Shown here: in pieces, positions 15,142 through 23,414 of the stretch
Position numbering within the stretch: the stretch's first letter is position 1
Layout of the letters: each line of letters begins with the position of its first letter
DNA from: Hyphomicrobiales bacterium
GTDB lineage: Bacteria > Pseudomonadota > Alphaproteobacteria > Rhizobiales > JACESI01
Direction of reading: 5' to 3'
Length of the DNA: 43,392 nt
Assembly (NCBI GenBank): GCA_039973685.1
Contig: JBDWKL010000002.1
Location: forward strand, 1-43,392
Position numbers and translations under genes: made by a program
Notes under the pieces: generated by a model
Databases searched by the model: none
Seen by the model: only the letters and a program-made list of their open reading frames with translations
What the model was told of the DNA's origin: nothing

Positions 15142-15660
15142 TCAAGCCGCTTCATCTTTAGAGGCATACGCTCCAACCACACGAGCAAGCTGACCTGCTG
15201 GTGCGTTGACAACCTGTGCGATTTTTCCTGCTGGTGCTTGAAGTAGACCAACAATTTTGCCGCGCAGTTCATCAAGTGACGGTAGAGCTGCAAGAGCTTT
15301 AACGCCGTCTGGATTAAGATTGGTTTCACCCATCGCTCCACCGAGAATAACGAAGTCTTCGTTCTTCTTAGCGAATTCGACGGCAATCTTAGGTGCAGAA
15401 ACTGGATCGTCTGAATAGGCGATCACTGTCGGGCCTGTAAACAAGCCGTCGATGTGTTCTGCATCCGTGCCTTTAAGAGCAAGCTTTACGAGGCGATTTT
15501 TCGCCACTTTTACGCTGGCACCTGTTGCACGCATTTTGGTCCGAAGTTCGGACATTTGCGCAACTGTAAGGCCAGAATAGTGGGCCACAACTACAGCGCC
15601 GCTTTCATTGAAAACGGTATTGAGGTCTGCGACGAGCTCTGATTTTTGTGCTCTTTCCAC
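15142..15660 (-). CDS. rplJ: 50S ribosomal protein L10
   Basis: L10 anchors L7/L12 dimers to 23S rRNA and autoregulates the operon. The 172-residue product starts at a GTG (15660-15658, [14 protein letters not shown]), with a good GGAGA site upstream. It contains [17 protein letters not shown], the RNA-binding [18 protein letters not shown], and a C-terminal helix that carries L12. Length and order (rplA - leader - rplJ - rplL) are normal. Confidence 0.97.
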   Translation of the reverse strand: MERAQKSELVADLNTVFNESGAVVVAHYSGLTVAQMSELRTKMRATGASVKVAKNRLVKLALKGTDAEHIDGLFTGPTVIAYSDDPVSAPKIAVEFAKKNEDFVILGGAMGETNLNPDGVKALAALPSLDELRGKIVGLLQAPAGKIAQVVNAPAGQLARVVGAYASKDEAA

Positions 15661-15978
15661 TGCTTTTCTCCTTTGAGACGAGTTGACTAAGCATCAACCA
15701 GTCCGGGGCATGAGCCGGCTTAGCACGGGGGCCAAACCGACGGTTTAGCCTGTCGCCTCACATCACACGGGGTGATTGGAGGAATTTAGGTTCAAACGCT
15801 AAATCTGCATGAAGCAGAAAAATTGTTTGTCACCTATCTCATGCGGGCCCATTTGGCTTAAAGAGCACGGGATAAAACCGTGTCTCCACCTGCAATCTCG
15901 GACAGGGGCGACAAGATCGAAATCTTGTCTAAAATCCAAAGGCAGCAAAAGCCACCTTTGGAAAAGTCGAGAGGACGT
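15661..15978 (-). promoter_or_regulatory. Ribosomal L10 leader / rplA-rplJ gap
   Basis: This 318-base non-coding stretch precedes rplJ and is rich in hairpins. They include GACAAGAT/ATCTTGTC (15910-15917 with 15922-15929), CCAAAGG/CCTTTGG (15936-15942 with 15955-15961) and CACGG/CCGTG near 15867-15882. In bacteria, L10-(L12)4 binds a leader of this kind to repress translation. Position and structure support an L10 leader, but I have not matched it base by base to the known consensus. A promoter for rplJL may also lie here. Confidence 0.6.
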
Positions 15979-16674
15979 TTAAGCGCTGAGGCTTGAAACG
16001 TCAACCTTTACGCCTGGACCCATCGTAGATGAGAGACCAACACGCTCAACAAAAGTACCCTTTGCGCCTGTTGGGCGGGCTTTTTGTACTGCGTCTGTAA
16101 AGGCTTTGATGTTTTCTAGAAGAGCAGCTTCAGTGAAGCTCGCTTTGCCAACGCCTGCGTGCAAGATACCGGCTTTTTCAACACGGAAATCAACAGCACC
16201 GCCCTTAGCTTCACCAACAGCTTTGGTAACATCTGGTGTTACTGTGCCGACTTTTGGGTTTGGCATAAGGTTACGTGGACCAAGCACTTTACCCAGACGA
16301 CCAACGATTGGCATCATGTCTGGTGTGGCGATACAACGGTCAAAGTTGATATTGCCCTTTTGCACTTCTTCCATAAGGTCTTCAGCACCAACGATATCTG
16401 CACCCGCTGCTTTCGCTTCGTCAGCTTTATCGCCGCGAGCAAAAACTGCAACGCGTACTGTTTTACCAGTACCGTTTGGCAAGTTACATACGCCACGAAC
16501 CATTTGGTCTGCGTGACGTGGGTCAACGCCGAGGTTCATTACGATGTCGATTGTTTCGTCAAATTTCGCTGTTGCGCGTTCTTTGACCATTTTCACAGCT
16601 TCAGCAATCGCTACTTCAACGTTTTTATCAACGCCTTCACGAGCTTTGAGTGTTCTTTTACCAAGTTTTGCCAT
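15979..16674 (-). CDS. rplA: 50S ribosomal protein L1
   Basis: Started at ATG 16674 ([18 protein letters not shown]), the protein is 231 residues, the normal length; an upstream extension to 16743 overlaps rplK and is not L1. The conserved core [29 protein letters not shown] and [19 protein letters not shown] identify it. L1 forms the mobile E-site stalk and commonly represses the L11-L1 message. It follows rplK by 4 bases, which suggests translational coupling. Confidence 0.97.
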   Translation of the reverse strand: MAKLGKRTLKAREGVDKNVEVAIAEAVKMVKERATAKFDETIDIVMNLGVDPRHADQMVRGVCNLPNGTGKTVRVAVFARGDKADEAKAAGADIVGAEDLMEEVQKGNINFDRCIATPDMMPIVGRLGKVLGPRNLMPNPKVGTVTPDVTKAVGEAKGGAVDFRVEKAGILHAGVGKASFTEAALLENIKAFTDAVQKARPTGAKGTFVERVGLSSTMGPGVKVDVSSLSA

Positions 16675-16678
16675 GTCG

Positions 16679-17107
16679 TTAGCCTTCCACCGCGATGCCC
16701 ATAGAGCGAGCTGAGCCTTCGATTTGAAGCATTGCCATTTCAATATCGAATGCGTTTAGGTCTTTCATTTTTGCTTCAGCGATTTCGCGCACTTGAGCCT
16801 TCGTAATAGAGGCAATAGTACCGCGACCTGGTGTTTGTGAACCAGATTTGATGTTCGCTGCTTTCTTGATCAAGAAAGATGCCGGAGGCGTCTTCATCTC
16901 AAATGTGAAAGACTTGTCTTGGTAGATTGTGATCGTGCAAGGCACTGGTGCGCCTTTTTCCATTTCCTGTGTCTGCGCATTGAACGCTTTACAGAACTCC
17001 ATAATGTTCAGACCGCGCTGACCTAGAGCTGGACCGATGGGCGGGGACGGCGTTGCCGAACCAGCAGGAACCTGAAGTTTCAGGTATCCATCAATTTTCT
17101 TCGCCAT
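16679..17107 (-). CDS. rplK: 50S ribosomal protein L11
   Basis: The 142-residue protein binds the GTPase-associated centre of 23S rRNA. It shows the N-terminal proline-rich segment [21 protein letters not shown], the [11 protein letters not shown] stretch, and the C-terminal RNA-binding [20 protein letters not shown], ending [11 protein letters not shown]. Start ATG is at 17107. It is the second cluster partner after nusG and is close-coupled to rplA. Confidence 0.98.
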   Translation of the reverse strand: MAKKIDGYLKLQVPAGSATPSPPIGPALGQRGLNIMEFCKAFNAQTQEMEKGAPVPCTITIYQDKSFTFEMKTPPASFLIKKAANIKSGSQTPGRGTIASITKAQVREIAEAKMKDLNAFDIEMAMLQIEGSARSMGIAVEG

Positions 17108-17234
17108 GATATACTCCTTTGCTGATTTTATAATCAGCGTTTCGTTTTAAGAGCCTGCGTGGTGCAGCTTGAGACGCCGGCGAAGCGCCCTCACTTTCCA
17201 CACAGTTTGCCAGCCTCAAAGGGCCAGCGAATAA

Positions 17235-17765
17235 TCAGAGTTTTGCAACCTGATTATATTCCAATTCGACAGGCGTTGCCCGACCGAAGATAGAAACTGT
17301 AACTTTCAAGCGTTCGCGATCTTCATCCACCTCTTCAACGAAACCGTCGAAGTCTGAGAATGGACCGTCAGACACTTTGACCTTCTCGCCTACTTCAAAG
17401 ACGATGGCCGACTTAGGACGATCAACGCCCTCTTGCACCTGAACCAAAATGCGCTCTGCTTCAGCGTCTGAAATTGGTGCAGGCTTAGAATCATTACCCA
17501 AGAAACCCGTAACCTTCGGAGTATCTTTGATCAGGTGGAAGGTTTCGTCTGTTAGTTCCATGCGAACCAAAACGTAACCTGGGAAGAATTTGCGCTCAGA
17601 ATCGACCTTACGACCGCGACGCACTTCAACCACTTTTTCAGTTGGAACAATCACATCTTCAACAAGATGATCGAGCCCCTTCTTCGCAACTTTTTCTAGA
17701 ATCGCCTCACAGACCTTTTTTTCAAAGTTTGAGTAGGCATTCACAATGTACCAGCGCTTGGCCAT
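17235..17765 (-). CDS. nusG: Transcription termination/antitermination factor NusG
   Basis: NusG links RNA polymerase to ribosome and Rho. The 176-residue product starts MAKRWYIVNAYSNFEKKV and has the NGN domain with FFPGYVLVRMELTDETFHLI and VTGFLGN. A C-terminal KOW domain follows (VGEKVKVSDGPFSDFDGFVE...VSIFGRATPVELEYNQV). Length and neighbours (secE upstream, rplK downstream) are canonical. The ATG at 17765 is the family start. Confidence 0.98.
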   Translation of the reverse strand: MAKRWYIVNAYSNFEKKVCEAILEKVAKKGLDHLVEDVIVPTEKVVEVRRGRKVDSERKFFPGYVLVRMELTDETFHLIKDTPKVTGFLGNDSKPAPISDAEAERILVQVQEGVDRPKSAIVFEVGEKVKVSDGPFSDFDGFVEEVDEDRERLKVTVSIFGRATPVELEYNQVAKL

Positions 17766-17793
17766 TTATAGTCTCCGCATCACTTCGTCAGCT

Positions 17794-17982
17794 CTAACGT
17801 CCAATGCTCAACAAATGACCGATACCCCAACCGAGGATTTGATCGATCAACAAGAAGAACAAGGATGCGAAAAACACCATAATCAACACCATAACGGTGG
17901 TAATCATCGTCTCATTGCGTGAAGGCCACACAACTTTAGACGTTTCCGTTCGCACTTCTTGCAAAAATTTAAACGGGTTCAT
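17794..17982 (-). CDS. secE: Preprotein translocase subunit SecE
   Basis: SecE clamps SecY in the inner-membrane protein channel. The 62-residue protein (MNPFKFLQEVRTETSKVVWP) has the amphipathic helix with the conserved VVWPSRNET and one transmembrane helix (TVMVLIMVFFASLFFLLIDQ), the short single-span form usual in alphaproteobacteria. A GTG one codon upstream (17985) is an alternative start; neither has a strong ribosome binding site. It heads the secE-nusG-rplKA-rplJL-rpoBC block. Confidence 0.95.
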   Translation of the reverse strand: MNPFKFLQEVRTETSKVVWPSRNETMITTVMVLIMVFFASLFFLLIDQILGWGIGHLLSIGR

Positions 17983-18233
17983 CACGGGCTAAGTCCTGCT
18001 TGCTTGCGTTGAGCGACAAATAAACGCTTGATTTCGTTTGCTTTGCCGACGAATTAGGGGCGCGAAAGCAGATTTGTCCAGCTCGCGCGCCCTTGAAAGT
18101 CATGTGGTTCTAATCTGTGTTATGAAAATTCTCAAGGGGCATAGGAGTAGAAATCGTGATAAATATCGCATATTTCAATAGGAAATAGAAAAAAGCCCTC
18201 TCCTCAACCTTCTACTTAAGATGAAAAACCACC
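17983..18233. other. Divergent intergenic region between secE and the rightward operon
   Basis: This 251-base gap separates divergent transcription units. It contains a GC-rich inverted repeat, GGGCGCG (18058-18064) with CGCGCCC (18086-18092), which would sit in the secE leader. No tRNA is seen, although many alphaproteobacteria have tRNA-Trp ahead of secE. Promoters for both directions should be here, but I see no strong consensus pair. Confidence 0.45.
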
Positions 18234-18938
18234 GTGGCCAACCCTGAAACTACTCATCATATACCATCAGTTTCAGTGGTTATTCCAACTTATAATGCCG
18301 CGCATTGTCTTGAAAAAACGCTTGAATGCTTGGCTACATTAGAAACCATCATTATCTCAGATGGCGGCTCTAGTGACACAACATGCGACATTGCCAAAGA
18401 ATATGGGGCAACATTAATCCAAACAGCAAAAGGTCGTGGGCCGCAGTTAAAAGCTGGTTCTGAGGCTGTAACAACCGATTGGCTTTTGTTTCTTCATGCC
18501 GATACGCTGCTTGATCAACAGGCAATCGATGCTATCGATCGCTTTATGGAAGATCCAGCGAATCGACAGCGCGCTGGATATTTTCGTTTCAAATTAGATG
18601 AAGACAGCCCGCTAGCTGCAAAGTTGGAAGACACCGTGGCTTGGCGATGCAAGAAATTTGCCCTGCCCTATGGCGATCAAGGTCTCCTCATCCATCGCGA
18701 TTTCTTGGCAGCGCTGGGAGGCTATGCAGCGATACCCATCATGGAAGATGTCGAACTCGTACGCAGAATCACGAAAACGCATGGGGAAAATGCGCTCATC
18801 AACCTTGAAGCTGATGCTGTAACCAGTGCAGACAAGTTTTTGCGCGACGGTTATCGTTGGCGTTCAACAAAGAACTTGTTTTATCTGTTTTTGTTTTGGC
18901 TCAAAGTACCACCGCGCTTGATTGCTAAACTCTACTAG
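18234..18938 (+). CDS. GT2 glycosyltransferase, TIGR04283-like
   Basis: The 234-residue protein is a small GT-A glycosyltransferase. It shows SVVIPTYNAAHCLEKTL at the start, SDGGSSDTTCDIA (nucleotide-sugar region), GRGPQLKAGSEA, and the metal-binding LLFLHADTLLD. The signature GDQGLLIHRDFLAALGGY and PIMEDVELVRRI follow. This pattern is that of the family labelled arsenosugar biosynthesis glycosyltransferase TIGR04283; the label is not proof of arsenosugar synthesis. It starts at GTG 18234, and no better ATG is in frame. Its partner TIGR04282-like gene follows 17 bases later, and the pair leads straight into ccmC. Confidence 0.85.
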   Translation: MANPETTHHIPSVSVVIPTYNAAHCLEKTLECLATLETIIISDGGSSDTTCDIAKEYGATLIQTAKGRGPQLKAGSEAVTTDWLLFLHADTLLDQQAIDAIDRFMEDPANRQRAGYFRFKLDEDSPLAAKLEDTVAWRCKKFALPYGDQGLLIHRDFLAALGGYAAIPIMEDVELVRRITKTHGENALINLEADAVTSADKFLRDGYRWRSTKNLFYLFLFWLKVPPRLIAKLY

Positions 18939-18955
18939 TATCGAAATACTCGCTT

Positions 18956-19564
18956 ATGCACCGACACGTCATCTTGTTTGCCCGTCCCCCACGCTATGGC
19001 TGTGGTAAAACCCGCCTTGCGCGTGACATTGGCAAAGTTGAGACGCTCCGGTTTTATCGCAACAATCTAAGCCGTGTTTTGGGACGTTTGAAGACGATGC
19101 CTTCGATCAAGCTATCTGTTGCCCTTACGCCAGATAACGCAATTTATGAATGTATAGGCCCGCATTTTGGTGATTTGGCGCTTATGCCACAAGGCCATGG
19201 CGATCTTGGTGCTAAGATGGCGCGAGCGCTCAATCACCAAGACATTGGACCAACGCTTATTATTGGCAGCGATATTCCAGACATTTCACCAGCCTATATC
19301 GATGAAGCGTTCAAAGCGCTGCACAGCAATGATGCCGTGTTTGGCCCCTGTGATGATGGCGGCTACTGGTTGATTGGTCTCAAAAGATTATCCAATACAC
19401 CTTCTCACTTTTTGAAGAATATTGAATGGTCGACATCACAAGCACTTCAACAAAGCGTTGCCACCCTACCCAAACAATGGAAGGTTGGTTATATCTCCAC
19501 CTTAGATGATATAGACACAGGCGCTGATTTGGCTGCTTGGCAGAAAACCAACACGGGACGTTGA
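18956..19564 (+). CDS. DUF2064 / TIGR04282-like nucleotidyl- or glycosyltransferase
   Basis: The 202-residue protein has a GT-A-like fold signature: FARPPRYGCGKTRLARDIG at the N-terminus, PQGHGDLGAKMARAL, IIGSDIPDISPAYIDEA, and VFGPCDDGGYWLIGLKR. These match DUF2064 (TIGR04282), which routinely pairs with TIGR04283 glycosyltransferases. The reaction is not established for most members. It may be a nucleotidyl- or sugar-transferase that supplies the partner gene. It lies 17 bases after that gene and 8 bases before ccmC, consistent with one operon. Confidence 0.85.
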   Translation: MHRHVILFARPPRYGCGKTRLARDIGKVETLRFYRNNLSRVLGRLKTMPSIKLSVALTPDNAIYECIGPHFGDLALMPQGHGDLGAKMARALNHQDIGPTLIIGSDIPDISPAYIDEAFKALHSNDAVFGPCDDGGYWLIGLKRLSNTPSHFLKNIEWSTSQALQQSVATLPKQWKVGYISTLDDIDTGADLAAWQKTNTGR

Positions 19565-19572
19565 GACCTTTA

Positions 19573-20334
19573 ATGGGCATTGTAACAAAATATGCGAACC
19601 CAACGCGCTTTCTAAAGCTGTCTGGCGTGTTGCTGCCAATTTTCATTTCATTGGCAGTGGTGCTGTCACTTTGGGGACTTTACCTCGCTCTGTTCGTCGC
19701 GCCAGAAGATTATCAACAGGGCCAAACCGTTCGCATCATGTTCATTCATGTGCCATCTGCATGGCTCTCCATGTTCTCCTATACGTTGATGACATTATCT
19801 GCGATTGGCACCTTGGTTTGGAAGCACCCACTTGCTGACGTCTCCGCTAAGGCCATCGCGCCACTTGGTGCTGCCTTTGCGTTTTTGACATTGGTCACAG
19901 GCTCTATCTGGGGCAAACCGACATGGGGAACGTGGTGGATATGGGATGCCCGCCTCACCTCTGTGTTGGTGCTTTTCATCATCTACTTAGGCCTCATCAC
20001 CTTGTGGCGCGTGATTGATGAACCGGCAAAGGCTGCGAAAATTACATCCGTTATGATCCTTGTTGGCTTCGTGAATATTCCAATCATCAAGTTTTCAGTG
20101 GATTGGTGGAACACATTGCACCAACCAGCAAGCGTGCTTCGTCTGGACGGCCCTGCGATACATCCTGATATTTTGATCCCACTTTTGGTAATGGCTTTCG
20201 CTTTCAGCTTTATCTTTTTATCGCTGCATATGATTGCTATGCGCAATGAAATTATGAGACGCCGTATCCGCTCCCTACAAAGCCGGATTGCAAACCAAAG
20301 CGCGCCTCATATGATGGCCGAGCCAGCGGAGTAA
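19573..20334 (+). CDS. ccmC: Cytochrome c maturation heme transporter/handling protein CcmC
   Basis: CcmC places heme on CcmE in the periplasm during system I cytochrome c maturation. From ATG 19573 (MGIVTKYANPTRF) it has 253 residues and six hydrophobic spans. The tryptophan-rich WGKPTWGTWWIWDARLTS heme motif and the flanking histidines in FIHVPSAW and WNTLHQPAS match the conserved heme ligands. The upstream frame to a TTG at 19537 overlaps the previous gene and is unlikely. ccmD and ccmG follow at once. ccmA and ccmB, which usually precede ccmC, are not here. Confidence 0.95.
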   Translation: MGIVTKYANPTRFLKLSGVLLPIFISLAVVLSLWGLYLALFVAPEDYQQGQTVRIMFIHVPSAWLSMFSYTLMTLSAIGTLVWKHPLADVSAKAIAPLGAAFAFLTLVTGSIWGKPTWGTWWIWDARLTSVLVLFIIYLGLITLWRVIDEPAKAAKITSVMILVGFVNIPIIKFSVDWWNTLHQPASVLRLDGPAIHPDILIPLLVMAFAFSFIFLSLHMIAMRNEIMRRRIRSLQSRIANQSAPHMMAEPAE

Positions 20335-20339
20335 TTGAG

Positions 20340-20504
20340 ATGTTTACAGGACAACTTGGCTTCGTTACCGCCGCTTATGCAATTACTGCTACCGTTATGA
20401 TTGGCCTTATTATCTGGGTACTAATTGACCGCGCAAAGCAAAAGGCAACATTGAAGAAACTCGAAGACGCGGGCATTACGCGGCAGGATGCGAATAACTC
20501 ATGA
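20340..20504 (+). CDS. ccmD: Heme exporter protein CcmD
   Basis: This 54-residue gene is easy to miss. It starts at ATG 20340 (MFTGQLGFVTAAYAITATVM), has one transmembrane helix and a basic cytoplasmic tail (RAKQKATLKKLEDAG). Its stop overlaps the ccmG start in an ATGA. Size, topology and position between ccmC and ccmG are those of CcmD, which helps release holo-CcmE from CcmC. Start spacing is 5 bases after the ccmC stop. Confidence 0.88.
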   Translation: MFTGQLGFVTAAYAITATVMIGLIIWVLIDRAKQKATLKKLEDAGITRQDANNS

Positions 20505-21085
20505 CCAACACGCCAAAACCCGCCAAATCTAAGCGCCCATCCCTTTTTGCCTTGCTACCTATCATTTTGTTCTTGGGGCTTGCAGGTCTGTTCTTCTTAC
20601 AGCTTATCAGTGGGCGCAATAATTCAGATGTCCCTTCAGCCCTCATCGGCAAAAGTGTTCCAGCCTTTGAATTGACAGCCCTTGAAGGCACCGATTTTCC
20701 GAGCTTCTCCAGTGAAAGCGCCAAGGATAACAAGCTAACCCTCATCAATGTGTGGGCATCGTGGTGTGCACCTTGCCGTGCTGAGCATCCTTTTGTGGAG
20801 GCCCTGAGCAGAAACAAGCACCTCACCATTTACGGGTTGAACTACAAAGATACTGACGAAAAAGCCCGCGCGTTTTTGGACGAACTTGGCAACCCTTATG
20901 ATGCCGTCGGAGCTGACCATAGCGGACGGGTCGGCATAGATTTTGGTGTTTACGGCGTGCCAGAAACTTTCGTGGTCGATAAATCGGGCACTATTGTTCA
21001 CAAGTTTATTGGCCCAATCACCGCAAGTCGGTTACAGGATGAACTTGTTCCCGCTATAGAGCGGGCGTTGAGCAAAAAACAATAA
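20501..21085 (+). CDS. ccmG: Thiol:disulfide interchange protein CcmG/DsbE
   Basis: The 194-residue protein is a membrane-anchored periplasmic thioredoxin that reduces apocytochrome c cysteines. It has one N-terminal transmembrane segment (about residues 16-36), then a thioredoxin fold with WASWCAPC (active-site Cys89 and Cys92) and the cis-proline loop GVYGVPETFVVD. Length is typical. It is translationally coupled to ccmD by a 4-base overlap, and a sulfotransferase gene starts 23 bases downstream. Confidence 0.95.
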   Translation: MTNTPKPAKSKRPSLFALLPIILFLGLAGLFFLQLISGRNNSDVPSALIGKSVPAFELTALEGTDFPSFSSESAKDNKLTLINVWASWCAPCRAEHPFVEALSRNKHLTIYGLNYKDTDEKARAFLDELGNPYDAVGADHSGRVGIDFGVYGVPETFVVDKSGTIVHKFIGPITASRLQDELVPAIERALSKKQ

Positions 21086-21108
21086 ACAACACCAGTCGAG
21101 ACGATTAG

Positions 21109-22203
21109 ATGTCACATCCCCTTTGCGGTGCAGATTTAAAAACACTCGCGCATGTCTTTTCCAGAGGTGGATGGCCGAGCGCTGGCAACAGATTGAAGAC
21201 GGCTGGCATTTGGGGCGCTGCCCTTGGTCGCTCGCCGATTTCTGCGCTTGAAAAAATGTTGGTTGAGCCAAAGCTTCCCGCACTAGACGAAATGCCAGCA
21301 CCAATTTTCATCCTCGGCCATTGGCGCTCAGGCACGACGCACCTTTACAACACCATGGTGAAATCTGACCAATTTGGTTATGTGGACCCAATCACCGTGG
21401 GCTTGCCGTGGGATATGTTTTCCATCATCAAAACGCTGCGCCCCTTGCTAGAGCGTACGATACCGCGTGATCGTTATATTGACGCAATCCCCGTCACCCC
21501 TGACGCGCCGCAAGAAGATGAAATCGCCCTTGCCAGCATGACCCCGATCTCATTTTATCATGCGATCTATTTTCCAAAGACGTTTGACCAAGAACTCAAT
21601 CGCGGTCTTTGGCCAGATCAATGGAATGACGAAGAACGCGCAAGCCGCGAATATGCATTCACCCATTTCATGCGCAAACTTGCAAAGCAGCAAGGCAAGC
21701 AACTGCTCATCAAAAACCCAGTCTATACGGGCTGCCCGCAGTTTTTGAAAAGCATCTTCCCCAATGCAAAATTCATCCACATTCACCGCAATCCATTTGA
21801 GGTGTATTTGTCGATGCGAAATTTCTACCACAAACTCCTGCCCGTCTTCGCGCTGCAAGAGTTTGATCATGTGGACGTGGATGAGACGGTGCTTAAAACT
21901 TATGATGAGATGATGCGTCGCTTTGAGCGTGAGACCGCAGACTTCACCGCCCCTGATTTTGTCGAAATTGGATATGACACGTTGAGCGCAGACCCTATCG
22001 GTTCGCTAGAGAAAATCTATTCGACCTTGCAACTGGACGGTTTCGATACTGCAAAGCCTGCCTTTGACAACTATCTTGGCTCTGTGAAATCATACAAGAA
22101 GAACGCCTTCAAAGGATCACCCGAGATGGCCGCCAACGTGGAAGAACGATGTGCTCATTTCATCAAGAAATGGGACTATCAACGACCTGAGGTTATTGGC
22201 TAA
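21109..22203 (+). CDS. PAPS-dependent sulfotransferase family protein
   Basis: The 364-residue soluble protein has the two PAPS-binding signatures of sulfotransferases. The 5'-phosphosulfate loop is GHWRSGTTHLYNT (residues 70-82), and the 3'-phosphate segment is IHIHRNPFEVYLSMRNF, with Arg227 and Ser235. It resembles the Pfam Sulfotransfer_3 type, which includes lipid- and tyrosine-directed enzymes, so the acceptor is unknown. It sits between ccmG and a lipoprotein gene (2-base gap), which itself overlaps hpnA. That placement makes a lipid or glycolipid acceptor plausible, but this is inference. Confidence 0.82.
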   Translation: MSHPLCGADLKTLAHVFSRGGWPSAGNRLKTAGIWGAALGRSPISALEKMLVEPKLPALDEMPAPIFILGHWRSGTTHLYNTMVKSDQFGYVDPITVGLPWDMFSIIKTLRPLLERTIPRDRYIDAIPVTPDAPQEDEIALASMTPISFYHAIYFPKTFDQELNRGLWPDQWNDEERASREYAFTHFMRKLAKQQGKQLLIKNPVYTGCPQFLKSIFPNAKFIHIHRNPFEVYLSMRNFYHKLLPVFALQEFDHVDVDETVLKTYDEMMRRFERETADFTAPDFVEIGYDTLSADPIGSLEKIYSTLQLDGFDTAKPAFDNYLGSVKSYKKNAFKGSPEMAANVEERCAHFIKKWDYQRPEVIG

Positions 22204-22205
22204 AA

Positions 22206-23414
22206 ATGAGACGGGGGGCAACAATAAAACGGATCAAGAAGACAGCGCCTTTTGCGCTTCTTGTGCTGCTTGCCAGTTGTTCTGAAAAAATCGAAAATGC
22301 CATCTACTCCCATGAGCAATGCCATCGCCTGACGCTCACAGATAGCAACACAGGCCTTTCGGTTATAGGTGCTGAGGATATGGCAAAACTACCTGGTGGA
22401 GACCTTCTGGTAACCGCCTATGATCGCCGCTCAACCACTGACAATGGCACGCCACCCGAAGGCGGCATTTACATTGTTCCTGCCAAGCAGCTTGGTGAGA
22501 AGGAAATCAAAGTTTCGTCCCTGTTCGACACGTTCCCCGGCGGCTTGCGCCCACATGGTGTGGATGCGGTGCATTTGAAGAATGATTTTGTGAAAGTTGC
22601 TTTCGTCAATCGTTCGTATGAAACAAAAAACGATACGACGATAAATGCGCCGACAATTTATACGTTCTTGCTCAAAGGCAAAACTGCCTTTGCACCAGAG
22701 AAAATTGCTGGTTCTTTTTGCCGCGCCAATGACCTTGTCCTTGCCAATTTGAGCGAAGCGGCAATCGCAGCGAAAGAACCAGTTTACGGGAACATCGATC
22801 AGTCACCATTAAACCCGCACAACAGTCTAAATTTCCAAGCCCGCCAGTGGACAACACTTGATCGCCGTTATTGCGAAGGTATTGCGGCGCATTTTGAAAA
22901 CATCACAGGCATGAAGGCTGGATCAGTTTCGGCCCAGCCATTGCGCTTTGCTGATAAGGTTGATGCCTACCCAATTTTTAAATCAGCAGAGAAGCTTGCC
23001 TTTCCCAATGGTATTGGCATTCAGTTCAAAGATCGTCCTCTCGGTGACAACAACTTCCTCGTTGTTGCAGAAACCCGCGCCAATCAATTGCGCTATTTTC
23101 CAAAGACTGACCGCCGAGATGTTGTGAAGCTTGATGGTAGTCCAGACAATCTCAATGTCGGCAAACCAGGTATAATCCAAGTGGCCGTTCACCCCAGCCT
23201 GTTCAAGCTTGCCCTTTATCGATACGGCTGGAAAAAATACGCCCCATCCCGCATTCAAAAAGTAACTGGCACTCAAGTTTTGACCCTATTCGACGACCCC
23301 TCAGGGCGCCTTTATTCGGCAGCCTCCATCGCCGTGCAAACCGCTGGCAAACTGGTGCTTGGCAGTGTGGGTGACAAAGGCCTTCTTGTTTGTAACGGAA
23401 GGCAGACATCATGA
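22206..23414 (+). CDS. Paraoxonase/arylesterase-like lipoprotein (beta-propeller)
   Basis: The 402-residue protein has a lipoprotein signal (LLASC, Cys25) and reads like a six-bladed PON1-type propeller. Aligned from memory, the PON calcium ligands are kept: Glu57-Asp58 in GAEDM, Asn175 in RANDL, Asn268 in FPNGI and Asp314-Asn315 in SPDNL. The catalytic His115 equivalent is His117 (RPHGV), but the second His of the dyad is replaced in FVNRSY (Arg136). Cys39 and Cys396 match the PON terminal disulfide. It may be a lactonase/esterase or only a ligand-binding relative, probably membrane-anchored. Its stop overlaps hpnA by 4 bases. Confidence 0.7.
   Translation: MRRGATIKRIKKTAPFALLVLLASCSEKIENAIYSHEQCHRLTLTDSNTGLSVIGAEDMAKLPGGDLLVTAYDRRSTTDNGTPPEGGIYIVPAKQLGEKEIKVSSLFDTFPGGLRPHGVDAVHLKNDFVKVAFVNRSYETKNDTTINAPTIYTFLLKGKTAFAPEKIAGSFCRANDLVLANLSEAAIAAKEPVYGNIDQSPLNPHNSLNFQARQWTTLDRRYCEGIAAHFENITGMKAGSVSAQPLRFADKVDAYPIFKSAEKLAFPNGIGIQFKDRPLGDNNFLVVAETRANQLRYFPKTDRRDVVKLDGSPDNLNVGKPGIIQVAVHPSLFKLALYRYGWKKYAPSRIQKVTGTQVLTLFDDPSGRLYSAASIAVQTAGKLVLGSVGDKGLLVCNGRQTS

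Noticed and set aside
17983-18233. A tRNA-Trp gene ahead of secE
   Set aside because: Many alphaproteobacteria have one there, but no cloverleaf or CCA anticodon context could be found in this gap.
19537-19573. TTG start for ccmC inside the preceding gene
   Set aside because: It overlaps the upstream gene by 28 bases and adds 12 polar residues before the normal CcmC N-terminus; the ATG at 19573 fits better.
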